A DNA stretch of 8,070 bases, from NCBI GenBank assembly GCA_002452555.1, contig DKER01000185.1:1-8070 (forward strand), given 5' to 3'. The stretch comes from Fidelibacterota bacterium UBA6817 (GTDB lineage Bacteria; Fidelibacterota; Fidelibacteria; Fidelibacterales; Fidelibacteraceae). Of this stretch, positions 1 through 7,457 are shown one piece after another. The notes below the pieces were generated by a model, which saw only the letters and a list, made by a program, of their open reading frames with translations, had not been told where the DNA came from and made no database searches. The translations under genes and the position numbers were made by a program. Positions within the stretch are counted from its first letter, which is position 1. Each line of letters starts with the position of its first letter.

Positions 1-1418
1 GTATGAAAACCATTTCTTTCCAAATTGAATCCGCCCTGCTTTTTGATCGTGAAAAGGATGGCGAAGAAGCTGAAGAACTGGGAATTCAGCCCATAGATAT
101 GGTTGTATGCAATCTGTACCCGTTTGAAAAAGTCAAAAAAGAAGGGGGAGATTTACCCCGTTTGATTGAACATATTGATATCGGCGGACCGACCATGATC
201 CGGGCGGCTGCTAAAAACTATCGTTGGGTGACCGTTGTGGTTGATCCGTCAGATTATCCTTCAATCATTGAAACCATGAAAGCGAATGACGGCAGTACCG
301 ACCTTGATTTCCGGTTCAGCTTAATGCGCAAGGCCTTTAATCATACTGCCGATTATGACAGTCTGATTGCCGTCACCATGGACGAACAAGCCGGAAATCC
401 TACCCTGCGCTTTGCTTTTGATAAGCCGAATATTCTCAGATATGGCGAGAATGCACACCAGAAAGGAATGCTGTACCGTCTGCGCAATGCTGATGATTCC
501 TTGTGCGATATGGATGTCCTCCACGGCAAGTCCATTTCATATAATAATATGTTCGATCTCTATGGTGCCCTTGAGGCCGTCAGAGATTTGAAAGAGTCTG
601 CCGTATCCATTATCAAACATGCCAATCCGTGCGGCTTATGCCAGGGAAAAGACCAGCGGAAGGTCTTTGAAAAAGCGTGGGCCGGCGATCCTGTCTCCGC
701 CTTCGGCTCCGTGATTGCTTTTAACCGGGAATTACGCCTGGAAACCGCCCGTTATCTTGATCTGGATGCTGACGATAAATCCCAACGAAAATTTGTGGAA
801 ATTATTGCTGCTCCGTCGTTTGAACCGGCAGCTCTGGAGTATTTGAAACAAAATAAAAATCTCAGGATAGTTCTGTTTGATCCGGCACGTCTCAAACCGG
901 AATATGATATGAAATTCCTGTATAACGCATTACTTTATCAGGATGCGGACAGGGGTGTTTATGAGAAACTGGAAACTGTGAGCATACAAAAAAACGATGT
1001 GGATGAAAACCTGATACATTTTGGATTGACCGCTGTCCGTCAACTGAAATCCAATGCCATCTGTGTTGCCAGGATCTGTTCTGACGGTGATTTTCAGCTC
1101 CTGGGCATGGGCTGCGGCCAGCCGAACCGCGTGAACTCAACCCAATTGACGCTGGAGAGGTGCCGGCAGAATTTGATGACTGAATACAAGGGGGATCCGG
1201 ATGGTTTGGAGACGTATATCCGGGATGAGATGGGCAAAGCCGTCCTCTTCTCTGATGCTTTCTTTCCCTTTCCGGACAATGTTGAACTGAGCTATGAAGC
1301 AGGAATTAAAACAATTGTTCAACCCGGGGGATCTATTCGGGATAAAGCGGTGATCGAAAAAAGCAATGAATTGGGTATGACGCTTATTTTTACGGGCATG
1401 CGTCATTTCAAACATTAA
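1..1418 (+). CDS. purH: Bifunctional AICAR transformylase / IMP cyclohydrolase PurH (5' truncated by window edge)
   Basis: Catalyses the last two steps of IMP synthesis: formylation of AICAR with 10-formyl-THF, then ring closure to IMP. The 471 residues from the Met at base 3 align to PurH from its conserved GGR-x-KT motif onward. Bases 1-2 (GT) fit the end of that Arg codon, so this Met is internal and roughly the first 60-65 residues lie outside the window. IMP cyclohydrolase motifs (numbered from that Met) are NLYPF (37-41) and IDIGGPT..RAAAKN (58-72). Transformylase motifs are RYGENAHQ (146-153), KHANPCG (205-211, with the catalytic Lys-His pair), DPVSAFGS (229-236), DAFFPFPD (418-425), QPGGSIRD (440-447) and the C-terminal RHFKH. 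The segment after KT reads ISFQIESALLFDRE instead of the usual LHPKIHGGIL, which is divergent. First gene of the visible operon, followed after 13 nt by purC/purE. Confidence 0.96.
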   Translation, partial: MKTISFQIESALLFDREKDGEEAEELGIQPIDMVVCNLYPFEKVKKEGGDLPRLIEHIDIGGPTMIRAAAKNYRWVTVVVDPSDYPSIIETMKANDGSTDLDFRFSLMRKAFNHTADYDSLIAVTMDEQAGNPTLRFAFDKPNILRYGENAHQKGMLYRLRNADDSLCDMDVLHGKSISYNNMFDLYGALEAVRDLKESAVSIIKHANPCGLCQGKDQRKVFEKAWAGDPVSAFGSVIAFNRELRLETARYLDLDADDKSQRKFVEIIAAPSFEPAALEYLKQNKNLRIVLFDPARLKPEYDMKFLYNALLYQDADRGVYEKLETVSIQKNDVDENLIHFGLTAVRQLKSNAICVARICSDGDFQLLGMGCGQPNRVNSTQLTLERCRQNLMTEYKGDPDGLETYIRDEMGKAVLFSDAFFPFPDNVELSYEAGIKTIVQPGGSIRDKAVIEKSNELGMTLIFTGMRHFKH

Positions 1419-1421
1419 TAC

Positions 1422-1427
1422 AGGAGG
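1422..1427 (+). promoter_or_regulatory. Strong Shine-Dalgarno for the purC/purE fusion
   Basis: AGGAGG lies 4 nt after the purH stop, with a 4-nt spacer before the ATG at 1432. It is the best match to the anti-SD sequence among the gene junctions here. It supports that start codon and suggests that the fusion protein can be initiated independently of purH translation. Confidence 0.8.
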
Positions 1428-1431
1428 ATTC

Positions 1432-2817
1432 ATGGACTGTTTAACGCATTTTTTTTCTCCACAGCTTAAAAAACTCCACAGCGGAAAGGTCAGGGAGAGT
1501 TTTAAAGCCGATGAAAATCACCGGCTGATTCTGGCTACAGACCGTATTTCCAGTTTTGATTTTGTTCTTGAAACACCCGTCCCGTATAAAGGGGCTGTCC
1601 TTAATTCCTTATCTGCCTGGTGGTTTGAAAAAACGCTTGATATCTGTCCGAACCACTTTGTTAAAAGTCTTGATCCTTCAATGAGTCTTGTCAGGGAAGC
1701 TGAACCAATACGGCTGGAAATGATTGTGAGAGCTTATCTAACCGGTTCAGCCTGGCGAAAATATGAAAAAGGGGAGAGAACAGTTTCCGGTGTGCCGGTC
1801 CCGGATGATCTGACAAAAAATGCGCCATTCCCCGAACCCATTGTGACGCCAACAACCAAAGAAGCGTCTGACCGGCCTATCAGTGCCGGCGATATTGTTA
1901 AGGAAGGCTGGATCAGTGAAGCCATATACCGGAAAATGCATGACATATCCCTGAAACTCTTTGAGAGGGGACGTACCGTCCTGGCTGAACGGGGTATAAT
2001 TCTCGTGGATACAAAATATGAATTCGGATTGATTGACGGCGAAGTGGTCCTGATTGATGAAATCCATACACCCGATTCATCCCGATTCTGGCTTAAAGAT
2101 GCCTGGGAAAAGAATCCCAAAACCGTGGAACAATTGGATAAGGAATTTGTGCGGAATTATTTGATGGAACATAAAACACCTTCCGGTTATCCCCTGACGC
2201 TGCCGGAGGAGATCGTTTCTGAAACAAGCCGGCGCTATCTCGAACTCTATGAACGCATTACAGGCAAAGAACTCGTTCTGCCCCCAAGCCGTCCGCAGAC
2301 AAGAATAACGGAAAATCTCATAAAAGCCGGTTTTATGAAAGAAGGGTGTGTTGTCATTGTTATGGGTTCTCCATCCGATATTCCCCACGCGGAAAAGATG
2401 GCAGAGAGAATTAAAACGTATCACGTTGCGGTTAATATGCGAATTGTGTCAGCCCATAAAAATGGAGAAATGATCCCGGTCCTCATGGAAGACGTGATCT
2501 ATTCTGCCGATCCCGTATGTGTGATTGCTGTGGCCGGCAGGTCCAACGGTCTGGGTGGTGCTCTGTCTGCCAATTTACCGGTTCCGGTGATAAATTGCCC
2601 CCCTTTCAGTGATAAAACAGACCTGATGGTTAATATAAATTCATCTCTGATGATGCCGTCTGATACGCCTGCCCTTACGGTTGTGGATCCGAAAAATGCC
2701 GCAGATGCTGCCGTTCTCTGTCTGAATACGCCCAACCTCAAGAAGGCATTCAGATTGAAAATTGCTCATGTAAAGATGGAATTGGATAAAGCAAACAAAG
2801 AGCTGCAGGAACGCTGA
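1432..2817 (+). CDS. purC/purE: PurC-PurE fusion: SAICAR synthase + class II AIR carboxylase
   Basis: A 461-residue two-domain enzyme for steps 6-7. The C-terminal PurE makes CAIR from AIR and CO2, and the N-terminal PurC joins CAIR to aspartate using ATP. PurC spans about residues 8-280: SGKVRE (17-22), TDRISSFD (36-43), VRAYLTGSAW (99-108), PEPIVTPTTKE (134-144), DTKYEFG (193-199), DEIHTPDSSRFW (209-220). These are motifs of the long, yeast Ade1-like PurC type. After a linker (about 281-303), PurE spans about 304-461: MGSPSD (311-316), SAHK (340-343), AGRSNGLG (368-375), INCPP (387-391). SAHK and AGRSNGLG mark class II PurE (animal, Treponema denticola type), which uses CO2 directly. Class I has SAHR and GGAAHLPG and works with N5-CAIR from PurK. 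No purK is seen here. The reading frame is uninterrupted across both domains. A run of eight T lies at 1449-1456. The start is set by AGGAGG at 1422. Confidence 0.96.
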   Translation: MDCLTHFFSPQLKKLHSGKVRESFKADENHRLILATDRISSFDFVLETPVPYKGAVLNSLSAWWFEKTLDICPNHFVKSLDPSMSLVREAEPIRLEMIVRAYLTGSAWRKYEKGERTVSGVPVPDDLTKNAPFPEPIVTPTTKEASDRPISAGDIVKEGWISEAIYRKMHDISLKLFERGRTVLAERGIILVDTKYEFGLIDGEVVLIDEIHTPDSSRFWLKDAWEKNPKTVEQLDKEFVRNYLMEHKTPSGYPLTLPEEIVSETSRRYLELYERITGKELVLPPSRPQTRITENLIKAGFMKEGCVVIVMGSPSDIPHAEKMAERIKTYHVAVNMRIVSAHKNGEMIPVLMEDVIYSADPVCVIAVAGRSNGLGGALSANLPVPVINCPPFSDKTDLMVNINSSLMMPSDTPALTVVDPKNAADAAVLCLNTPNLKKAFRLKIAHVKMELDKANKELQER

Positions 2818-2818
2818 A

Positions 2819-4189
2819 ATGTTTAAAGCCATCTCACCGCTGGACGGACGATATGCCGAAAAACTTGATCCCCTCAGGGACTTTTTTTCGGAATTTGCTC
2901 TTATGAAAATGCGGGTGATTACGGAAATCAGATTCATCAAAGCTATGGATGAACTCCGCTGCTTTGCACCTCTCACGGCTGATGAATTACACCGTCTGGA
3001 CAAAATTGAAACCGCATTTGATGAATCCGATTATCTTGAAATTAAAGAGATTGAAAAAACAACCAATCATGACGTGAAGTCCTGTGAAATTTATCTTCAG
3101 CGACATGCCGGTCTCCGTGAGCCCAACCGGATCCATTTCGGACTGACCTCCGAAGATGTGAATAACCTGTCGTACACCTTTTTATTGAAAGCATACCGGG
3201 ATTCAGTTCAGTTGCCCCAATTAAAAGAATTGCTCCTGCTTTTGTGTGACTATACAGAGAAATGGGCCGGGACAGTTTTTCCTGCCAGAACTCACGGACA
3301 AATGGCTTCACCTACGACGTACGGAAAAGAAACAGCCGTCTTTTTAAACCGGCTTTTCAGACAATACAAGCACCTTGGGGAATTTGTTTTCAGAGGGAAG
3401 ATAAACGGGGCAACTGGGAATTATTCGGCGTTTATTGCTGCAAGTCCTCAAATTGACTGGCAGGAATTTGCCCGGCAATTTATGGAAAATTATAACCTGG
3501 CACTAAATCCGGTTACAACCCAGATCGAAGATCATGATTCATGGGCGGAATATTTTGAAATAACCCGTCTCATTAATCAGATCCTTTTGGATTTGGACAA
3601 AGATACATGGCTCTATCTCATGATGGGATATCTCATCCTTGCTTCCGTTAAAGAGGAAGTCGGTTCATCTACCATGCCTCATAAAGTAAACCCGATAAAT
3701 TTCGAAAACAGCGAAGGAAATCTGAAAATTTCCAATGCGCTTCTGTCAGCTTTAACGGAACATCTGACGAACTCCCGCCTGCAGCGTGATCTGTCCGACA
3801 GCACGGTTGCCCGGAATATGGGAACAGCCCTGGGACATTCTTATCTTGCCGTATCGGAAACGCTGAAAGGAATGAAAAAAATCTCCGTGAACAGTGAATT
3901 TTGTCTTCAGCAAATATCTGAATATCCCGAACTCCTTGCCGAGCCGATTCAGACCATCCTCAGAAAAGCCGGCCATTCCGATCCTTACGGTTTTATGAAG
4001 GATCTGACAAGAGGCCGGAGATTGACCATGAAGGATATCCATAAGGCATTGGAAACCCTGAATATCGATCCGGACCTGAAGCACGATTTAAAATCGCTCA
4101 GACCGGAAAACTATGTGGGAATTGCACCGAAACTTGCACGGGTCACGGCAGAAGAAATCAGAGATTATTTCAGGGAGAATGAGCAATGA
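2819..4189 (+). CDS. purB: Adenylosuccinate lyase PurB
   Basis: Cleaves fumarate from SAICAR (step 8) and from adenylosuccinate in AMP synthesis. It belongs to the fumarase/aspartase superfamily and is normally a soluble homotetramer. At 456 residues it has the length of E. coli PurB and resembles it throughout: SPLDGRY (6-12), KTTNHDVK (80-87), TSEDVNNLS (110-118), RTHGQ with His159 as the expected catalytic histidine (157-161), and the fumarase-family signature GSSTMPHKVNP (282-292) carrying the catalytic Ser, followed by NFENSEGN (294-301) and LAEPIQT (373-379). E. coli has Asp where residue 294 is Asn. The start lies 1 nt after the purC/purE stop, with AGGA at 2807-2810 inside the upstream gene, which suggests translational coupling. 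It overlaps purD by 4 nt. No truncation or frameshift is seen. Confidence 0.97.
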   Translation: MFKAISPLDGRYAEKLDPLRDFFSEFALMKMRVITEIRFIKAMDELRCFAPLTADELHRLDKIETAFDESDYLEIKEIEKTTNHDVKSCEIYLQRHAGLREPNRIHFGLTSEDVNNLSYTFLLKAYRDSVQLPQLKELLLLLCDYTEKWAGTVFPARTHGQMASPTTYGKETAVFLNRLFRQYKHLGEFVFRGKINGATGNYSAFIAASPQIDWQEFARQFMENYNLALNPVTTQIEDHDSWAEYFEITRLINQILLDLDKDTWLYLMMGYLILASVKEEVGSSTMPHKVNPINFENSEGNLKISNALLSALTEHLTNSRLQRDLSDSTVARNMGTALGHSYLAVSETLKGMKKISVNSEFCLQQISEYPELLAEPIQTILRKAGHSDPYGFMKDLTRGRRLTMKDIHKALETLNIDPDLKHDLKSLRPENYVGIAPKLARVTAEEIRDYFRENEQ

Positions 4190-5433
4190 ACATTGTAGTA
4201 TTGGGCTCGGGCGGCCGTGAACATGCCCTGGCATGGAAACTGGAACAGGACCTGGGTAAGGATACCGTCTGTGTCATACCCGGTAACGGAGGAACCCGGA
4301 ATAACGTAAATCTGAACCCCATGGATTTTAAGTCCGTTAAGGATTATTGTGAGAAGAACCGGGTTGACTGGCTGATCGTGGGTCCGGAAGATCCTCTGGC
4401 TCACGGGATCTATGATTATTTTGAAGGCTCGCCGGTTAACGTATTCGGTCCATCCCAGGCCGCAGCCCAACTGGAAGCATCCAAGATTTTTTCAAAGAAT
4501 TTTATGAAAAAATATAATGTTGCCACGGCTCAGTGTTTTTTTTCATCAGATCCGGGCAAACCGGAAGATTTTATTAAATCCCTGCAGGGACAGGTTGTTG
4601 TAAAATATGACGGTTTGGCAGCAGGAAAGGGCGTAACGGTCTGCTCTTCCCAGGCAGAAGCACTTGCGGCAATATCAGAGATTCGGCAGAAATTTGGAAA
4701 CAATGCTTCCTATCTTCTGGAAGAACGGTTATTCGGCCGCGAGATGTCGCTGATCGGTATAACAGACGGCCGTTCAATCAAACTTTTATTGCCGTCACAG
4801 GATCATAAACAGGCTTTTGAAGGGGATAAAGGGCCAAATACCGGCGGAATGGGTGCTTATTGCCCGGTTCCCTGGTATTCGGAATCAATGGCCAAAGCAG
4901 TATCGGACAAGATAATTGAACCAACCATCCGCGGTTTTCAGTCAGAGAATTTTGCGTATTTCGGTGTCGTTTACTTTGGAATTATGATGACGGATTCGGG
5001 ACCGAAAATACTGGAGTATAATGTCCGTTTCGGCGATCCGGAAACAGAAGTGATCCTCCCGGCCCTGAAATCATCCCTGGCTGAATTGATCGAAGCTGCG
5101 TTTAACCGAACCCTTGAATCGGTTGTGCCCCGCTTTCATTCGGATACGTTTATTGATGTGGTTCTGGCGTCAGGCGGTTATCCCGGTCCGTATGAAAAAG
5201 GTTTTGAGATTACAGGTTTGGATAAACTTTCACAGGATACTCTCCTTTTTCATGCAGGGACTAAGCGGGATCAGGACCGGTTATTAACGCATGGCGGAAG
5301 GGTTTTGAATGTGGTGTCAAAAGGGAAGGATCTCCAGGATGCCATAGACAAAGTCTATCCGGAAACGGATAAAATACGATTTGACGGGAAATATTTGCGT
5401 CGGGATATCGGCAGAAGAGAAGGGAAGGTATGA
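4186..5433 (+). CDS. purD: Phosphoribosylamine-glycine ligase (GAR synthetase) PurD
   Basis: Step 2: ATP-dependent joining of glycine to 5-phosphoribosylamine to give GAR. At 415 residues it is slightly shorter than E. coli PurD (about 429). An N-terminal preATP-grasp fold carries GSGGREHAL (7-15), GPEDPLAHGI (66-75) and LEASKIFSKNFMKKY (96-110). The ATP-grasp domain shows VVKYDGLAAGKGV (138-150), QDHKQAF (205-211), GPNTGGMGAY (216-225) and RFGDPETE (281-288, metal and substrate binding). A C-terminal domain has GGRVL (370-374) and DIGRR (407-411). The usual Ala between Lys and Asp in VVKADGLAAGKG is Tyr141 here, a non-catalytic position but uncommon. The ATG overlaps the purB stop (ATGA), and AGGGAG at 4172-4177 inside purB serves as ribosome binding site. 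No fusion to purM or purN of the animal GART kind is present; purN is a separate ORF overlapping by 4 nt. Confidence 0.97.
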   Translation: MNIVVLGSGGREHALAWKLEQDLGKDTVCVIPGNGGTRNNVNLNPMDFKSVKDYCEKNRVDWLIVGPEDPLAHGIYDYFEGSPVNVFGPSQAAAQLEASKIFSKNFMKKYNVATAQCFFSSDPGKPEDFIKSLQGQVVVKYDGLAAGKGVTVCSSQAEALAAISEIRQKFGNNASYLLEERLFGREMSLIGITDGRSIKLLLPSQDHKQAFEGDKGPNTGGMGAYCPVPWYSESMAKAVSDKIIEPTIRGFQSENFAYFGVVYFGIMMTDSGPKILEYNVRFGDPETEVILPALKSSLAELIEAAFNRTLESVVPRFHSDTFIDVVLASGGYPGPYEKGFEITGLDKLSQDTLLFHAGTKRDQDRLLTHGGRVLNVVSKGKDLQDAIDKVYPETDKIRFDGKYLRRDIGRREGKV

Positions 5434-6017
5434 CCGTTAAACTGGCTGTTCTCATCAGTGGCCGGGGTTCCAATATGAAGGCAATCCTTGAGGAGAGCCG
5501 CAGCGGTATCCTGAAAGGACTGTGTAAAGTAGCCGTTGTTGTTTCAAACAGATGTGATGCACCGGGGCTGGATACAGCCCGGGAAGCAGGGGTGGATGCC
5601 CTGTGTGTGCCTTCCAAAGGAAAAAAACGACAGGAATTTGAAATGGAGCTGGCTGAAGTCCTGGAACCTTACAAACCGGATTATATTGTTCTGGCCGGGT
5701 TTATGAGAATCCTTACACCCTGGTTCATCAACCTTTACCGGAATCGTATTCTTAACATTCATCCGGCGGATACGGATAAATTCCAGGGAGTGGGCGGTTA
5801 TGAATGGGCTTTTGAAAATAATCTGCAAGAGACAAAAATTACCGTTCATTACATTGATGACGGCGTAGATACAGGTCCGGTCATAGCCCGTAAAACCGTA
5901 GATCTCAGAGGAGCTGACTCATTGGAAGAAGTTCGGCACAGAGGATTGAAAGTAGAACGGCAGTTTTACAGCGAAGTGATCAGAGATGTGATTCTAAATA
6001 AGGAGAGTGTTCAATAG
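5430..6017 (+). CDS. purN: GAR transformylase PurN, with divergent active-site loop
   Basis: Step 3: transfers a formyl group from 10-formyl-THF to GAR. At 195 residues it is somewhat shorter than E. coli PurN (212). The Rossmann-like formyltransferase fold is marked by VLISGRGSNM (7-16, phosphate binding), LAGFMRIL (88-95, folate-binding loop), NIHP (109-112) and DDGVDTGPVI (143-152). The catalytic Asn109, His111 and Asp144 correspond to E. coli Asn106, His108 and Asp144. Between them, the usual HPSLLPxxxGxHxxxxAL segment reads HPADTDKFQGVGGYEWAF, so the conserved active-site-loop histidine (E. coli His119) is Gly122. The downstream segment keeps the family pattern, so the gene is probably functional but belongs to a divergent subfamily. 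The start is the ATGA overlap with purD, with a purine-rich GAGAAGGGAAGG just upstream. It ends in TAG directly abutting purF. Confidence 0.93.
   Translation: MTVKLAVLISGRGSNMKAILEESRSGILKGLCKVAVVVSNRCDAPGLDTAREAGVDALCVPSKGKKRQEFEMELAEVLEPYKPDYIVLAGFMRILTPWFINLYRNRILNIHPADTDKFQGVGGYEWAFENNLQETKITVHYIDDGVDTGPVIARKTVDLRGADSLEEVRHRGLKVERQFYSEVIRDVILNKESVQ
6000..6005 (+). promoter_or_regulatory. Shine-Dalgarno for purF within the 3' end of purN
   Basis: AAGGAG near the end of purN lies 12 nt before the purF ATG, a somewhat long spacing. The in-frame TAG directly before that ATG fixes the purF start, so coupled re-initiation from purN is likely. Confidence 0.6.
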
Positions 6018-7454
6018 ATGTGTGGAATTATTGGTTTAACAGGATATGAGGATATTTCTGCTGATCTGATAAATGGTTTAACGGTGATTCAGCACCGGGG
6101 CCAGGATGCGGCCGGCATTGTAACATTAAATGGCCGGTTCAGAATGAAGAAAGGACCGGGGCATGTAAGCCGCGTTTTTAGAAATTATGATCCGGAAGCC
6201 TTCAGAGGTAAATGCGGTTTGGGACATGTTCGCTATGCAACCATGGGATCAACTCTGGAAGTGGATGCCCAGCCCATTGCCGTCAATTATCCCTATGGCC
6301 TGGCCATGGTTCATAATGGCAATGTGATAAATTTTCTCGAAGTGAGAAAACGTCTCTTCAATGATAATATGCGCTTGCTGGATACATCCAATGATGTAGC
6401 CCTCATTCTCTATTCCTTTGCAGCCCAGCTTGAAAAAAAAGATCTGAAAAACCTGAAAGTCGATGATTTGTTTGATGTGGTGTCCGAAGTTCAGGATCTT
6501 GTAAAAGGAGCTTATTCAGCCCTGACAATCATTGCCAATAAGGGATTTCTCGCCTTTACGGATCCTTACGGAATCCGCCCCCTTGTCATGGGCAAAAAAT
6601 ATACGGATCAGGGAACAGTCTATGCCTTTGCATCGGAAACAACAGTCTTTGACTTTTTGGGGTATGAAATGATCCGCGACCTGGAACCGGGAGAAGCTGT
6701 TTTTATTGACAACGATATGAATGTTCATTCCAAAATCCTGAAAAAGAAGAAACAGGCCTTTTGTGTTTTTGAATATATCTATTTCGCCCGGGAAGATTCT
6801 GTATTCCATAATAGACTTGTTGCCAGCGAGCGGGTTAAAATGGGTAAGAAACTGGCCAAAACGTTCAAGGAATCGGGTATTGATCCGGATATTATTATCG
6901 ATGTTCCCAATTCTGCATACTTTTTTGCATCCGGACTGGCAGAAGAAGTGGATGTCCCCTATCGCCGGGGCTTGGCAAAAAACCGCTTTATCGGCCGGAG
7001 TTTTATCACACCCACTCAAAAAGAACGGGAAAATGTGGTCAAGCAGAAACTGAATCCGATCAAGGATATTATTAAAGGACGTAAAGTGGCGGTTGTGGAT
7101 GATTCTATCGTCCGGGGAACAACATCCCGCCGGATAATCCACCTTTTAAGGGAATATGGCGCCGATAAGGTTTTCTTTGTCTCAGCATCACCGCCCATAA
7201 AATATCCCTGCATTTACGGTATTGATATGTCCGTTCGTAAAGAGATGGTGGCCTCCCATTACAAAAAAAATGCAGAGATTGCCAGGGTTATCGGTGCAGA
7301 TGCCGTAGTTTATCAAAAACTTGAGGATCTTCAGGAGCTCTATTACGACCTTCCGATCTGTGATGCCTGTTTTTCCGGGAATTATCCGACTGGTATTACA
7401 AAAGAGATCCTTGATCATATCGAATCGGAAAAAATGAATTCAGACAGAACATAA
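6018..7454 (+). CDS. purF: Amidophosphoribosyltransferase PurF, Fe-S type without propeptide
   Basis: Step 1, the committed step: makes 5-phosphoribosylamine from PRPP and glutamine-derived ammonia. It has 478 residues. The Ntn glutaminase domain begins MCGIIGLTG, with Cys2 as nucleophile after Met removal. Arg73 (RYAT), Asn100-Gly101 (HNGN) and Asp126 are the expected glutamine-binding positions. The phosphoribosyltransferase domain has FEYIYFARED (251-260) and the PRPP loop VVDDSIVRGTTS (359-370). Cysteines 249, 398, 448 and 451 lie in the contexts FCVFEYIYFA, YPCIYGID and ICDAC, matching the four [4Fe-4S] ligands of Bacillus subtilis PurF. The cluster is therefore probably present, and the enzyme is likely feedback-inhibited by AMP/GMP as in that family. 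B. subtilis and animal Fe-S enzymes carry a cleaved propeptide; here an in-frame TAG immediately precedes the ATG, so none can be encoded. Last purine gene seen. Confidence 0.97.
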   Translation: MCGIIGLTGYEDISADLINGLTVIQHRGQDAAGIVTLNGRFRMKKGPGHVSRVFRNYDPEAFRGKCGLGHVRYATMGSTLEVDAQPIAVNYPYGLAMVHNGNVINFLEVRKRLFNDNMRLLDTSNDVALILYSFAAQLEKKDLKNLKVDDLFDVVSEVQDLVKGAYSALTIIANKGFLAFTDPYGIRPLVMGKKYTDQGTVYAFASETTVFDFLGYEMIRDLEPGEAVFIDNDMNVHSKILKKKKQAFCVFEYIYFAREDSVFHNRLVASERVKMGKKLAKTFKESGIDPDIIIDVPNSAYFFASGLAEEVDVPYRRGLAKNRFIGRSFITPTQKERENVVKQKLNPIKDIIKGRKVAVVDDSIVRGTTSRRIIHLLREYGADKVFFVSASPPIKYPCIYGIDMSVRKEMVASHYKKNAEIARVIGADAVVYQKLEDLQELYYDLPICDACFSGNYPTGITKEILDHIESEKMNSDRT

Positions 7455-7457
7455 AAT

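Noticed and set aside
3..5. ATG near the window start as the true purH start codon
   Set aside because: The frame is open to the window edge, and this Met sits at the x of the conserved GGR-x-KT motif. The gene is cut by the edge, not naturally truncated, and no ribosome binding site can be assessed.
1449..1456. Eight-T run early in purC/purE, with similar 8-base runs at 4536-4543 (T), 6433-6440 (A) and 7263-7270 (A), as possible slippage or programmed frameshift sites
   Set aside because: The zero frame is intact and conserved on both sides of each run, and no alternative-frame product is recognisable. The T runs encode Phe-Phe and the A runs encode Lys residues, so composition explains them.
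1734..2120. Open frame of 128 codons on the - strand
   Set aside because: It is antisense to the conserved PurC core, with no recognisable motif. It is a shadow frame.
4186..6017. purD-purN overlap as a GART-like fused protein
   Set aside because: The two genes are in different frames with a 4-nt ATGA overlap, giving separate proteins. No purM domain is present.
6015..6020. TAG directly followed by ATG, in frame between purN and purF, as a stop readthrough or recoding site giving a PurN-PurF fusion
   Set aside because: PurF needs a free N-terminal Cys for glutaminase activity, so a fusion would inactivate it. Ordinary stop and re-initiation explains the junction.
6516..7142. Open frame of 208 codons on the - strand
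   Set aside because: It lies wholly inside purF, antisense to well-conserved PurF motifs. The encoded protein is rich in Cys, Phe and His with no recognisable domain. It is a shadow of purF codon usage.
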